The translations under genes and the position numbers were made by a program. Of a DNA stretch of 64,000 nt, positions 50,301-56,305 are shown in pieces. The notes under the pieces are model-generated. The model made no database searches and had not been told where the DNA came from. It saw only the letters and a program-made list of their open reading frames with translations. Position 1 is the first letter of the stretch; the number at the start of each line of letters is the position of its first letter. Origin of the DNA: Nevskia soli DSM 19509 (lineage in GTDB: Bacteria; Pseudomonadota; Gammaproteobacteria; Nevskiales; Nevskiaceae); the NCBI RefSeq assembly GCF_000711955.1, contig NZ_JONR01000017.1, positions 1 through 64,000 on the forward strand, read 5' to 3'.

Positions 50301-52691
50301 CAGTACCCGCCCACAAATCCCGGGCAATATATCGTGCAGAGCGGGGATACTCTGCAGGGAATTGCGCAGAGTGCGTACGGGGACGCCAGCTTGTGGTATC
50401 TGATTGCCGACGCGAATGGCTTGCAGTCGACTCCGTCAACCCAGCCGCTGCAAGCTGGATTGTCACTGACAATTCCGAATCAAGTCACCAACATTCACAA
50501 CAATACCGATACGGTAGCGCCGTACAACCCTAGCCAGGCCATCGGGAGCGTTAATCCTGTGCCGCAATATGTGCCGCCCCCTAGCAGCGGCGGGTGCGGC
50601 GGAATTGCAGGCATCATTGCTGAAATTGTTGTGGTTATCGTCGTGGTAGTGGCAGATATTTACGGACAAGAATACGCCAACTACCTTCTCCCGCAAGTCT
50701 TTGGTGCAACCACGGCCACCGGCGCCGCTGTTGTTGGTACGGGCAGTGCGATTGCAACTTACGCAGCCGGTGCTGCGATTGGCGATGCGGCGGGCCAGCT
50801 TGTTGGGGATGTTTTAGGCACACATCAAGGCTTCAGTCTATCGGAAGTTGGCACCGCGGCGGTGGAAGGCGCTATAACCGGTCCAGTGGCCCCCGGCAAT
50901 GTTGCGGAGCAGATTGCCGCGGGTGCAGTTGCCAATGCAATTGGTCAGGGCATCAATATTGCAACTGGGCAGCAGCGCAGCTTTTCTTGGTCGAGCGTCG
51001 CCGCAGCAGCTGTGTCAGCCGGAGTCCGGAGTGAGCTTGCGACGCAAATACCGCCGGGTTCCATGAGCAACGTGGCCTACGCGGCAGCGAGTTTCGATGG
51101 CAATGTAGCTGGGGAAGCCACCCAGGTGCTTTTATCTGGGCATGGGCATATTCAGTTTGCAAGTATCGCGGCCGATGCCTTTGGCAATGCTATAGGGAGC
51201 TACCTCGTGGGAGCCTTGCGTACCACGCCTGGGCTGACGCAGCAACAGAATAACCAGAATGCGGCGAATGGCGGCGCCCCCGCGGGTGAAAATGGGGCCT
51301 ACAATGCCAACGGCATTACCACGTATGCCTATGATGGTCCGAATGCGCCGGGTGGACAACCGCTGCAGGGCACTACTGGCACTAACGGTGGAAATGTCGC
51401 AGGCAACGGATTCGTGCCGGTGCCGGAGACTACAGCTCCGTCGGCGTCGAGTGTATCGCTAGACGGTAGTTCGGTTGGAACTGGCCTTGTTTATACCCAG
51501 CAATTGGTTGGCACGACGGACAATGTCGAGTTCCTGACTCCTACCGTCGTCAAGCCGAATGGCGCCTCTCTCGCGAGCGATACGCTGGGGCCGCAAATCT
51601 ACAGTCCGCCGTCATCATCGATTAACCCGGTAGAGGCGCAAGTACTCCTTACTGCCTTGGGTACTATGTATACCTTTGGAGGGGCAGTTTCGGCAGGCCA
51701 GACTGCGGCCAATAATGCCGTGAATAAAATTCAAGATACGCTAAGCAGCCTCGGCTCCGCACTTAACAATGCAGGTCGAAACTCGCCGGTATTGGGATAT
51801 CTGGCAGACAAAGGGCAGGAGTATTTGGGGGGGGCTTATGCGGCTTCCGAAGTAGTCAGGACGGTGGTCAACGCAATCCCCTCTAATCTCGGACAACTCG
51901 GGGTGGCGGTGGTTGTGGGCGAGGCTGTGGGCATTGTGGCTAAAATCCCAGCCATCAGCAATGTGCTGAATACTGACGTTGGTGCTTTCCTTTCAAAGAC
52001 TGCTGGATTGGATCTTGATTTTGTGGGCGGGGCTGGAGCGAATGCGGTAGCGACATCTGAGTTGGCGCCGGAAGCTGCGACACTCGCTGAATCGAAGGTA
52101 GTGAGTCAGTCGGCGGATCAAATTGCAACCCTGAGTGAGAGTTCGGCCCCAACGTCAAGAGTTGCGGCAAGAGACATCGCTGAGGTGACCCCTGCAAATG
52201 CAGAAGCGGCAGGACTGCAAGCGCAAGGAACCGTTGAAGCGACAAACAGTACAATCGCTGCCGATGGTCCCCTCGCTGGCTCCATTCGAACCGTAAATCC
52301 GAATTACCCAGCTCCTGGGTTCGACAAAAACTGCGTAGAGTGCGTCATTGCGACCGAAAAGCGGTTTGCCGGAACACTAGGGGTGGGGGCAAAGCCCACG
52401 CCCGGACCAATTCCGATAACTAGAATTTCGGACGAGTTTGGTGGATCCTTCCAGAACGTGTCGGGGCCGATGCAGATTGGCAGCATATTAAGCGAGGCGG
52501 GTAACGGCTCTCGTGGAATTGTTTATGGCGCCGATAACGCACGGGGCTTCGGCCATGTATTTAACGTTCGCTTTGACAATGGCGTCGTTCGCTTCCTTGA
52601 TAGCCAGCCTGGTCGAGGTGCAGGCCTCGGTGTAGATAACTTCGACGATTTTACGGACTTTCAATTCTTACTAACGTCCGGCGGACGATAA
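38385..52691 (+). CDS. giant RHS/YD-repeat polymorphic toxin with LysM and papain-fold toxin domain
   Basis: This 4768-residue protein starts with a GGAGCAAGGG ribosome site and has no signal peptide. Most of it (about 80-3970) is YD/RHS repeats of the form Y-D-x-x-G-x-x, which fold as a shell around a C-terminal toxin. Four larger inserts of about 180 residues interrupt the repeats around 1490-2480. A LysM domain follows at about 3982-4028 (IVQSGDTLQGIAQ), then a hydrophobic segment (about 4073-4093) and a Gly/Ala-rich region. The last 130 residues read NCVECVIATEKRF (Cys4650, Cys4653), GFGHVFNV (His4724) and RFLDSQPG (Asp4739), a papain-fold (Tox-PL-like) triad. The delivery route (T6SS or other) is not visible here; the Imm35-like gene follows by 3 bases. 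Confidence 0.9.
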   Translation: MTSIIVGSGLGLLGSSATQQNGYGTPGNSKIGQGNTSAYVNGATGNLVVQSQDEFLAAVGLNDPVVATYNSLGTEGYNSDHWQFSFERSLTLGLLPKSLHGAITRTTADGDVENFTWNGTLQLWQAQNGTGTYDTLTYTSTTWVYTQGGTGVTETYSSTGQLLSETDQNGNQLTYNYNSSNQVSSISDSSGQVTYLDYSGNNLTDIRIMALVPGATDPTQMQQLARVEYAYDTSNRLTAMAVELTSNNNGTFDSNVYTTTYQYSGTSDRITQIAQSDGTVLTIGYSAAGRVTSLTDGQNNTTTIAYNVISGTATVTDALSNVTTYTYDIKQRLTKIAEPLDSGGTATLTYAYNTDNSISKVTDADGRTVNYSYDSDGNLTEVQDSLGNTVTRTYDSSNRLLSETVYQTPASAVGQAASSPETTHYVYDANGNLRFVVLPQGEVTEYRYDSKGERLTSITYPSALSTGPYTGVYSGPDSVSGTIPSLSDMTTWASGQDQTKIRRTDTTYDLTGQIQTVTAWNTTNSSGVGVGDGKQLESRYVYDVGGRLLISIDPRAASGVPTSTAAAGQAYVTSYVYDGLNRLLSSTDNTGRITVSNIYGSVSPPTTGTGQNVSVLSTAANGLLTTTVYNGAGDVVSVSKTSHTGVALGTTSYVYDANDRLAEVTDPTGASTYYVYDAEGRRAGVITPQKELTETRYNDNGQVIATIQYANYVTTSNPVGDSVSQVRPSASSLDRTTAYLYDTADRLVDVVDAEGYVTQYAYDGAGNKISQTQFLNAVSSVPITGTASSISVQPAPGYDRTTRYFYNADSQLVAVLDPDGYLTQTTYDNAGEVVKTIAYATATTAGLRVSGTLAQLIPATSPGHDQISYTFYNGLGQVSASLNADSFLTANTYDLGGNLSKQIRYATAVGYSGSGGAPTPTISAQDQTQTWVYDALNRLSTQTNAQGTITQYNYNAVSGFLVSKINAVGQTDQLGRNDQRTTSYTSYTDLGEVTNTQLGNSGSNTQSFYDADGRQTESIDPDGKKTFYYYDGDGRLVYTVNGAGEVTGNVYDAFGDIVQTTEYVNRISLTGLIGGLVGSDTAFNAAIGATGFQGNAANRVTSYQYQDSRGLLTNTTDALGFASTQSYNAFGELQRKTQDVGSSPGVASSADLYTYDGDGNLTQTVVDSGRLGLTTNISYDAFRRTTQVLDPIGNSTTTTFGDPLGLYVATTDALGQSTVTNYDAFGRVSATEDRDGNITTYTYSDATQTTTKVDTALGIGTTTVENRQGQVIKGIDGMGAITTYSYDADGNLTNTVDPNGNQTVHAYDASDLLTTTVDANGTSTAYAYDAARRVSTKTVDPSGLNLKTQFAYNAFGQVSQVTDPNTAVTRSVFNNDGRLAYTIDALGAVIGYQYDLAGDITQTTAYGTRISLSGLSANPTDTQVAGLVASSVGNEITRNVYDAGGRLAYSIDAVGDVIGYQYDADGNVTQTTKYATPISLTSLPAAPKPGDIQLALLNFTVSNSPNGQVQLANGTVTLTSGSDTTTYNPQATGPYYTISGQPTTYSSVINTGSSSSGRYITDYLDSAPGANPPSRAGVYIQGSTVYGVFYNTFTQQMQTVNFGTVQDNTNYVLRVSITNNSTQLRFYQQGNTDQNSYSFIAWGASGLWSKARVVVGTQTQPGQASSVSTISNMNVVGSSDQATRTIYDADGRAIYSVDPLGDVTGYQYDGNGNVTQTTKFATPIDLSALPLNPQASDVQLALMHFSTSNDPNGQVRIGNGQVALTTANGAAGNPQATGPLYSVTSQPLVFNSVINTGSPSTGRYLADYLDGTGAVTNNHNRAGVYIQGNQAYCVYYNSQTGALTTVSMGAVLDNTSYVVNISITNGNSTIKFYQQGGSGLSFLWVWNLGGQWATAQAMLQTQTQSGQAVSTGTISNFSLVASADQATRTVYDTEGRVAYSIDTLGDVTGYQYDLDGRLTLTTKYTTPINLSSLPSNPQILDVQPLVAGSTNNEVTRSVYDTAGRLAFNIDAAGDVIGYQYDADGNVTQTTKYATPIALSSLPTIPKPGDVQLALLNFAVTNSPHGQVQLSNGTVTLTSGSDTTTYSPQAAGPYYTTTGQPTTYTSVINTGSSSSGRYITDYLDSASGATPPSRAGVYIQGSTVYGVFYNTSTQQMQTVNFGTVQNNTNYVLKVSITNNTTQLRFYQQGNTNQDSYSYIVWNSPGLWSKARVVVGTQTQPGQASSVSTISNMNVVGSADQATRTVYDKDGRAVYSIDPLGDVTGYQYDADGNVTQTTKYATTIDLTTLPLNPQATDVQLALMRLSVSNDPNGQVQVGNGQVALTTASGATSNPQATGPLFAVTAQPLVFNSVVNTGSPSTGRYLAVYLDGTGNVSNNHNRAGIYIQGNQAYFVYYNSQTGVLSTAAISGTVLDNTNYVVNISITNGSSTIKFYQQGSGSAALWVWNLGGQWATAQVMLQTQTQSGQAVSTGTISNMSLIRPNDQVTSDGYDADGRLQSVIDADGYTQSYTYDAFGNKSSYTNQNGNVWNYQYDNLNRLSLQIDPATANYIVSGSGQSVQVNVNTTNQVAAQAVGYDAFGNVSSHISGFATATGGLELFTALRATDYVYDLLDNQVQTINAASNYVYQGQTWPISSLSAGVAVYKPSGDSAYGSDPTQFETIQALTTTTFYNGLGQAVAGEDAAGHFTYKIYNALGEVTYEIDGERGVTGYTYDAYGNQLTEKRYASALAEGNATSGLVSLENSILSAQAANPGNPAAASVQNALSAALAQVASLVNAVVVANNSFDRTITTGYDVLNRKSIVTQPAVNYHLVTIGGAVTDATASPTTKYAYDAFGELTTQSELLNPGLSTPTWATTYYGYDVDGHQTAVIDPMGYYTQNQYDAFGNLSQADQYAQILTGGSPSALPAFGTAAFLATISSTAANTTNPNSIGYDRVVNYGYDDLNRQTSQTRVGVVYATLASNSLSAAYTIGNVTTSTAYDGAGNVTATTDAQGNVTTTYYNALGEIVDVSLPSHAIYSGTQPQTQATLTAYEYDFLGDQIGKIAYAGSVSANPTNNGGIPQTPNLNTDEVTYTLYDVLGRQTETVQEDHAAANSNYTAVVQDRAYDALGHVARIWEQESLVAGIGGSQLEVQVYGYDRNGNQVSEMDAVRTPTLGSSLPVAGTAVTSMYKLATFDTFGEQTKKIVQTNTTVNSTYQYAYDADGRLWQTDQSGVDTVYQYDLQGNVTSKVLVPVQTSLPAIGTSNYVPTWLPTISAFSTSLQGLVDTDTIYNADGYVKGEIDPPYQQTTRITKNQSVDRWGNVISSTDPANGGIAQNFYNDQNQIIKTIEPTVRVWTDVAGTTTGTFTATSSSVAPTIATYYDNLGEKIAGTDADGNTTTYVYDAVGEMVGQWNPEQVDGLTPNYAESIFSYNAFGQQVSVASNGNLTQNTYDQLNRLVGQVVSQGAGIYGSSQYSYDQEGNRTSMTDGVGDITRYLYDTRNQLIFNLSPLTEYYSTNYVDASYYSSYSYDAMGNKTGETLNGGNQFIWTYDGYGRLTGSHNFVQDAYTYGYDVLGRLVHMQATGAVFTGVSGLQNLSYTYFTNGALATITDNETNVYGGPAGNQLTTYQYDADGHQTLDQVKNVVTGAFLENEQITYDALGRINTVADSGVVSQSYSYDANGNRIRVNSVPTIGAAQDAWYEYNAQNEMVVVAGQGTLNSDGSYSVQLGSAGSWLGYDNGGNRTLALTGGQTTIYKYNPLGEIVTVYNVISNTNVETQGNFYNRAGQLGSALTYNGSLTSDTVTRSESLGYDANGYLLSEIEYGADGKRQNWANYAASGLGAPETDAALAADHGNYDALGNETAVYTTVYNDDSANTLNYTFDTFNVYIRVGSSEVLSTQTAQVNVNGYHNSTAFYSYDAQGSVVGIMNQSPNNGVTQENFVNDPQGQMLQQSEVKNNTTLNQVYAYVNNSPIWSSGTINTTPTNYNYQQVSDQYPPTNPGQYIVQSGDTLQGIAQSAYGDASLWYLIADANGLQSTPSTQPLQAGLSLTIPNQVTNIHNNTDTVAPYNPSQAIGSVNPVPQYVPPPSSGGCGGIAGIIAEIVVVIVVVVADIYGQEYANYLLPQVFGATTATGAAVVGTGSAIATYAAGAAIGDAAGQLVGDVLGTHQGFSLSEVGTAAVEGAITGPVAPGNVAEQIAAGAVANAIGQGINIATGQQRSFSWSSVAAAAVSAGVRSELATQIPPGSMSNVAYAAASFDGNVAGEATQVLLSGHGHIQFASIAADAFGNAIGSYLVGALRTTPGLTQQQNNQNAANGGAPAGENGAYNANGITTYAYDGPNAPGGQPLQGTTGTNGGNVAGNGFVPVPETTAPSASSVSLDGSSVGTGLVYTQQLVGTTDNVEFLTPTVVKPNGASLASDTLGPQIYSPPSSSINPVEAQVLLTALGTMYTFGGAVSAGQTAANNAVNKIQDTLSSLGSALNNAGRNSPVLGYLADKGQEYLGGAYAASEVVRTVVNAIPSNLGQLGVAVVVGEAVGIVAKIPAISNVLNTDVGAFLSKTAGLDLDFVGGAGANAVATSELAPEAATLAESKVVSQSADQIATLSESSAPTSRVAARDIAEVTPANAEAAGLQAQGTVEATNSTIAADGPLAGSIRTVNPNYPAPGFDKNCVECVIATEKRFAGTLGVGAKPTPGPIPITRISDEFGGSFQNVSGPMQIGSILSEAGNGSRGIVYGADNARGFGHVFNVRFDNGVVRFLDSQPGRGAGLGVDNFDDFTDFQFLLTSGGR
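42860..45830 (+). repeat. intragenic tandem duplication of about 1.67 kb in the RHS gene
   Basis: Two kinds of lectin-like insert (type A, with SSSSGRYITDYLDSA; type B, with GSPSTGRYLADYLDGTG) occur in the order A-B-A-B. Type A copies start near 42874 and 44548, type B near 43598 and 45269, an offset of about 1671-1674 bases in both cases. The copies differ mostly by silent changes, so the duplication is not recent. The inserted modules resemble jelly-roll domains, but I did not identify the family. Confidence 0.75.
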
Positions 52692-52694
52692 CTT

Positions 52695-52979
52695 ATGAAT
52701 AAAGATGACGCTTCAATTGTTGCAAAAGCATACATGGACAAGATGCAACTCGAATATCCCATCGAGCTTGAAATAAATTTCGAAATCACGGAAGAGCACC
52801 CAATCGGGTTCGTTTTTTTTTATAACTCGAAGAAGTTTTGGAAGACAAGAGATATGTCTGACACTCTTGTTGGCAACGGGCCGCTGCTTGTTCTTCGCGA
52901 GAGCGGCGAACTCGTTGTGTTGCCGTCAAATCAGTCGGTGAAGCGGAGCATTTCGACATATCAGCCTAATAGTCGATAA
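52695..52979 (+). CDS. Imm35-like (YrhB-type) immunity protein
   Basis: This 94-residue protein is encoded 3 bases after the RHS gene. Its sequence pattern (ELEINFEITEEHPIGFVFFYNSKKFWKTRDM, then LVGNGPLLVLRESGELVVLPS and a final ISTYQ) matches the YrhB/Imm35 family of immunity proteins, in which a Gly-Asn-x-P-L motif is typical. It should bind and block the papain-fold toxin at the end of the RHS protein. Family match and adjacency support this; no structure was tested. Confidence 0.8.
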   Translation: MNKDDASIVAKAYMDKMQLEYPIELEINFEITEEHPIGFVFFYNSKKFWKTRDMSDTLVGNGPLLVLRESGELVVLPSNQSVKRSISTYQPNSR

Positions 52980-53450
52980 ATTTAGCGATTCCAATGCGCT
53001 TAACGGCGATACCTTTCTGCGACAAACAGTATCGCCGGCTTGGATAGTGCTACGGCCGCTGCGCCTGGTGCTCGCGTACCAGTCGAGGCCTTTCGTCTCG
53101 ACACCTGATTTTTATGGGGTTCAAGGAACGGGTATTGATGGTCTTGACGAACTATTCTCTCTCGACATTACGACTGAGCAGGGCGTGGGAAGCCGATTGA
53201 ACTTGGTCGTGTCATTGGAGAGTGCTTTAAGAAGGGGCGCACTGCACTATGGACAGCAGGCAAAGACTTGGCAATTGCTCGTCGAAGTGGTCTCAAGCTG
53301 ATTTCTTACTTTTAGCTTACCTCCACCTCCGAATAACTAGTTGCTTTAGTTATGAGGTTGATTTCGTATCTAATTGATCTAACACATAAAATCGATTGCA
53401 TAACTGATCAAACTTAACGCTAGAATGCTTGGTATGAGTTTAGGGGATGA
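52980..53450. other. post-immunity gap with one doubtful open frame
   Basis: The only sizeable frame is 53047-53301 on the plus strand (84 codons); its protein has no recognisable domain, so I do not list it as a gene. The gap may hold decayed remains of an earlier toxin or immunity cassette, which is common after RHS genes. Toward 53390-53426 the DNA turns AT-rich and holds TTGCAT (53396-53401) and TAGAAT (53421-53426) with a 19-base spacer, a weak promoter candidate for the TPR genes. Confidence 0.4.
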
Positions 53451-54005
53451 ATGGTGAATTATTCAGTGCGGTTAGACGCCGAAGAACTACTGGCACTAGC
53501 ACGTCAGGATTTAGGCAAAGAGCGTTATGATGAAGCGCTTCTAAAACTGAAGCAAGCTACGGCCGATGCCCCAATACAGGAGGTCCCGGCACAAATATTC
53601 GCAGAGCTGGGTCGACTGAATCTGCGCTTGGGATTACGCGCCAAGGCAAAGCAGGCTTTTCAGACCTATTTGGCACGAACGCCGGAAGCGGTGCAGGAGC
53701 GATTTGAGCTAGGGCTGGCCTACTTTGAGGAAAATGCATCCGAACCGGCTCTTAAGCTTTGGGAGGAGACGCTCAAGCGGGCACCGCTACATCCGCCTAC
53801 CCTGTTCTACTCTAGTTTGGCGAATGCCCAACGTGGCAGCTTCAGTGCGGCCCTGCAGCTTAGCCAGACTCTCTTGGCCAATGTGAACGCCGAGAATCTC
53901 TATCACGGACGGGCCAAGGAGTTGGTGCAGCGTATCGAAGCGGATCCAAATTATAAGAAGGCGGGCGATACACGGGTTGCGATTGACCCCCGGGTTCAGC
54001 ACTAA
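53451..54005 (+). CDS. tetratricopeptide-repeat protein (first of two at the head of the flagellar operon)
   Basis: This 184-residue protein has TPR-type helical repeats: EELLALARQDLGKERYDEALLKLKQATADAP (about 8-40), IFAELGRLNLRLGLRAKAKQAFQTYLARTP (about 45-75) and later copies. AGGGGATGA before the ATG is a good ribosome site. It has no signal peptide. It lies before a second TPR gene by 3 bases and before fliQ-fliR-flhB-flhA, so a role in flagellar assembly, gliding or chaperone-like binding is possible but unproven. Confidence 0.8.
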   Translation: MVNYSVRLDAEELLALARQDLGKERYDEALLKLKQATADAPIQEVPAQIFAELGRLNLRLGLRAKAKQAFQTYLARTPEAVQERFELGLAYFEENASEPALKLWEETLKRAPLHPPTLFYSSLANAQRGSFSAALQLSQTLLANVNAENLYHGRAKELVQRIEADPNYKKAGDTRVAIDPRVQH

Positions 54006-54008
54006 GTC

Positions 54009-55223
54009 ATGATGGCTACCACGGAAGATGCCAAAGGGGAGAAGTTGCGGCGTCTACTTGGATACTTGGCCGTCGATTCGCGGAATAGCCGTCTTCTGAT
54101 CGATGCCAGTGACGCAGCTCTGGAATTTGGGGATTTCGAACAGGCGAAGTCACTGCTGGAGCGTGCGAGGGCCTTAGAGCCCCAAAATGGCGCGTTGCGC
54201 TTCAGATTCAGCCACATTCTCTTGGCAGGCGGGGAGTATGAGGCGGCGCGAACTCTGCTGCTGGATTTGACCGCTACGGAAGGGGGCGCGCACCCTGCCT
54301 TCCTTTACAATCTGGCCTATGCGCAGTTCGGCTGCGATCGGATGGCGGAAGCCTTGGCCACTTTGAAGTGCATACCGCCGTCTGGGCAGCCACAGCTGCC
54401 GCAATATGCCTTATTGTTGGCGAAGACGCTGTATTTTTCGGGTCAGGTAGTGCAGGCGCTGGAGCCTTTGCGCGCATATCTGCGACGCCCGCCGTCCGAA
54501 ATTCAGGAAAGGGGGCTGTGTGGCTTGATCTTGTTCGACAACGACAATGGCAGCGGTAATGTCGAACTAGCTCATACGCTCGCTAAGGAAGCACTTTCAA
54601 CTAACCTTGCGGATCCTTTCGCCCACTTGGTGCTCGGGTCGATCGAACTGGGCCGCCAGCAGCCCGAAGCGGCTCGGCCATATTTGCTCAGCCTGGTGGA
54701 GGCCCAGCCAACCTGGGGGCGCGCTTGGTCAGCGCTCGGCTACATGGAGTTGCTAAACCTGCATTTGACGAAAGCGCGCGTCCACTTTCAGAAAGCCGTC
54801 CAATACATGCCGAATCACGTGGGCACATGGCAAGGCTTGGCGTGGACTGAGATTCTGCTCAAGGATTTTGCAGCGGCCCGTGCCGCGGTTCAAAGCGCCA
54901 TGGCTTTGGATCGCACGTTTTCTGAAAATCATGGCACTTTGGCGGTAATCGAGATTTTCGATGGGCGCCCCGAATTGGCGGAGCCGGAGATCAAGCGCGG
55001 ATTGCGCCTGGACCCCAAATCCCCATCCAGCCAATACGCCCGTAGCCTCTTGTTGACCCGAATGGGTGATGAAGAGGCGGGCAACAAGCTGATTCAACGC
55101 ATTGTGAAAGATTCGGGCTTGCAAGATGGCAGACTGATTGCTGCAATGCAGGCTCGGGCACGACAATCGAATGGCGGCGGCACGATGTTTTTACCTGCGC
55201 CAGGCAACGCGCGGAAACACTGA
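54009..55223 (+). CDS. tetratricopeptide-repeat protein (second)
   Basis: This 404-residue protein is made of about nine TPR-like helix pairs (such as LLIDASDAALEFGDFEQAKSLLERARALEP near residues 29-58, and HVGTWQGLAWTEILLKDFAAARAAVQSAMALD near 270-300). No signal peptide or membrane segment is seen, so it is probably cytoplasmic. It begins 3 bases after the first TPR gene and ends 30 before fliQ, in one transcription unit. It may scaffold export components; the exact function is unknown. Confidence 0.8.
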   Translation: MMATTEDAKGEKLRRLLGYLAVDSRNSRLLIDASDAALEFGDFEQAKSLLERARALEPQNGALRFRFSHILLAGGEYEAARTLLLDLTATEGGAHPAFLYNLAYAQFGCDRMAEALATLKCIPPSGQPQLPQYALLLAKTLYFSGQVVQALEPLRAYLRRPPSEIQERGLCGLILFDNDNGSGNVELAHTLAKEALSTNLADPFAHLVLGSIELGRQQPEAARPYLLSLVEAQPTWGRAWSALGYMELLNLHLTKARVHFQKAVQYMPNHVGTWQGLAWTEILLKDFAAARAAVQSAMALDRTFSENHGTLAVIEIFDGRPELAEPEIKRGLRLDPKSPSSQYARSLLLTRMGDEEAGNKLIQRIVKDSGLQDGRLIAAMQARARQSNGGGTMFLPAPGNARKH

Positions 55224-55253
55224 AAAGATGTGGGGCGGTTCGGGGAAAGGCTT

Positions 55254-55523
55254 ATGACGCCAGATCTGGCGCTGCAACTGGCAAGGGACATGCTTTGGAC
55301 GGCGCTGCTGGTAGGGGCTCCGGTGATCGGTGCCAGCATGCTGGTGGGTTTGTTGATCAGCATATTTCAGGTAGTCACCCAGGTTCAGGAAATGACCCTG
55401 ACCTTCGTACCCAAGTTGCTGGTAATTTTCTTTGTGCTGCTGACAGCAGGCAGTTGGATGCTATCTACGCTGCTTTCGTATAGCGCGCGCTTGATATCCA
55501 GCATTCCCAGCTTGATCGGCTAG
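55254..55523 (+). CDS. fliQ: flagellar export apparatus protein FliQ
   Basis: I start at ATG 55254 (GGGGAAAGG before it), 89 residues; an earlier in-frame ATG at 55230 adds eight codons. Two membrane helices (about 16-38 and 47-72) and the family pattern LLVGLLISIFQVVTQVQEMTLTFVPKLLV-like text are clear. FliQ assembles with FliP and FliR into the export gate core. fliP is not upstream in this window, which is unusual since fliPQR are normally adjacent. Confidence 0.93.
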   Translation: MTPDLALQLARDMLWTALLVGAPVIGASMLVGLLISIFQVVTQVQEMTLTFVPKLLVIFFVLLTAGSWMLSTLLSYSARLISSIPSLIG

Positions 55524-55542
55524 CGGACCTGGCCGCCAACTG

Positions 55543-56301
55543 ATGGATCTGACGCTTGATGCCGGTTGGCTGATCGGCCTTCTGCTGATCGCCACGCGGC
55601 TGGCGGGGCTGTTCCTCCTGTCACCGGTACTCGGCTTTGGTGTCGTTCCCTCGCGCATTCAGCTTGTATTTGTCTTCGCGCTGGCGCTGATCTTCGCGAC
55701 GTCGCTTGGGGCGGTATCGGTGCAAGTCACCACTTTAGTGCAGCTCGTACGGTTGGCAATGGTGGAGCTGGCCCGGGGGGCTTTGCTTGCGTTGTCGGTC
55801 AATGCCGCTTTCGCCGCGCTCAATCTTGCCGGTCAGTTAATGGATTTCCAGATCGGATTCAATGCGTCGGCGGTGTTCAATTTCAACACCCAGTCACAAG
55901 ATCCAGTGATCAGCTCCATGTTCGCAATGCTGGGCGGGGTTCTCTTTCTTGTCTTTGATGCGCATCACGAACTGCTGCGCGGATTGGCCCAGTCGTTCCA
56001 GGTTGAGCCGGTGGGGGACCTTGCGTTAGCCCTTGATGCTCACCGGCTAGCGGCTCAGCTCGGCGGCGTTTTCCTGTATGGATTCATGGTGGCCAGCCCG
56101 GTCGTGATGGGCCTGTTTCTGTTTGACGTGGCCACAGCCTTCATTTCCCGCTCGATGCCGCAGCTCAACATTTACTTTGTGTCTTTGCCGGTGAAGATCT
56201 TCTGGGGGCTGACGCTGCTGGTCACCAGCTTGACGCAGGTTGGCCCCCTGATTCGCGCCATTTTCGCGCATGGCGCTCTGCGCTTCGGCGTGGCGGTCTA
56301 A
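55543..56301 (+). CDS. fliR: flagellar export apparatus protein FliR
   Basis: This 252-residue polytopic membrane protein has about six helices. Family patterns include ATRLAGLFLLSPVLGFGVVP near the start, LMDFQIGFNASAVFNFNTQ and the C-terminal LNIYFVSLPVKIFWGLTLL. It forms the export gate with FliP and FliQ and contacts FlhB. It follows fliQ by 19 bases, and flhB starts 4 bases after its stop, in the usual fliQ-fliR-flhB order. Confidence 0.93.
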   Translation: MDLTLDAGWLIGLLLIATRLAGLFLLSPVLGFGVVPSRIQLVFVFALALIFATSLGAVSVQVTTLVQLVRLAMVELARGALLALSVNAAFAALNLAGQLMDFQIGFNASAVFNFNTQSQDPVISSMFAMLGGVLFLVFDAHHELLRGLAQSFQVEPVGDLALALDAHRLAAQLGGVFLYGFMVASPVVMGLFLFDVATAFISRSMPQLNIYFVSLPVKIFWGLTLLVTSLTQVGPLIRAIFAHGALRFGVAV

Positions 56302-56305
56302 TTTC

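Noticed and set aside
53047..53301. 84-codon frame after the immunity gene
   Set aside because: It has no domain, unusual composition and no good ribosome site; it is described only as part of the gap.
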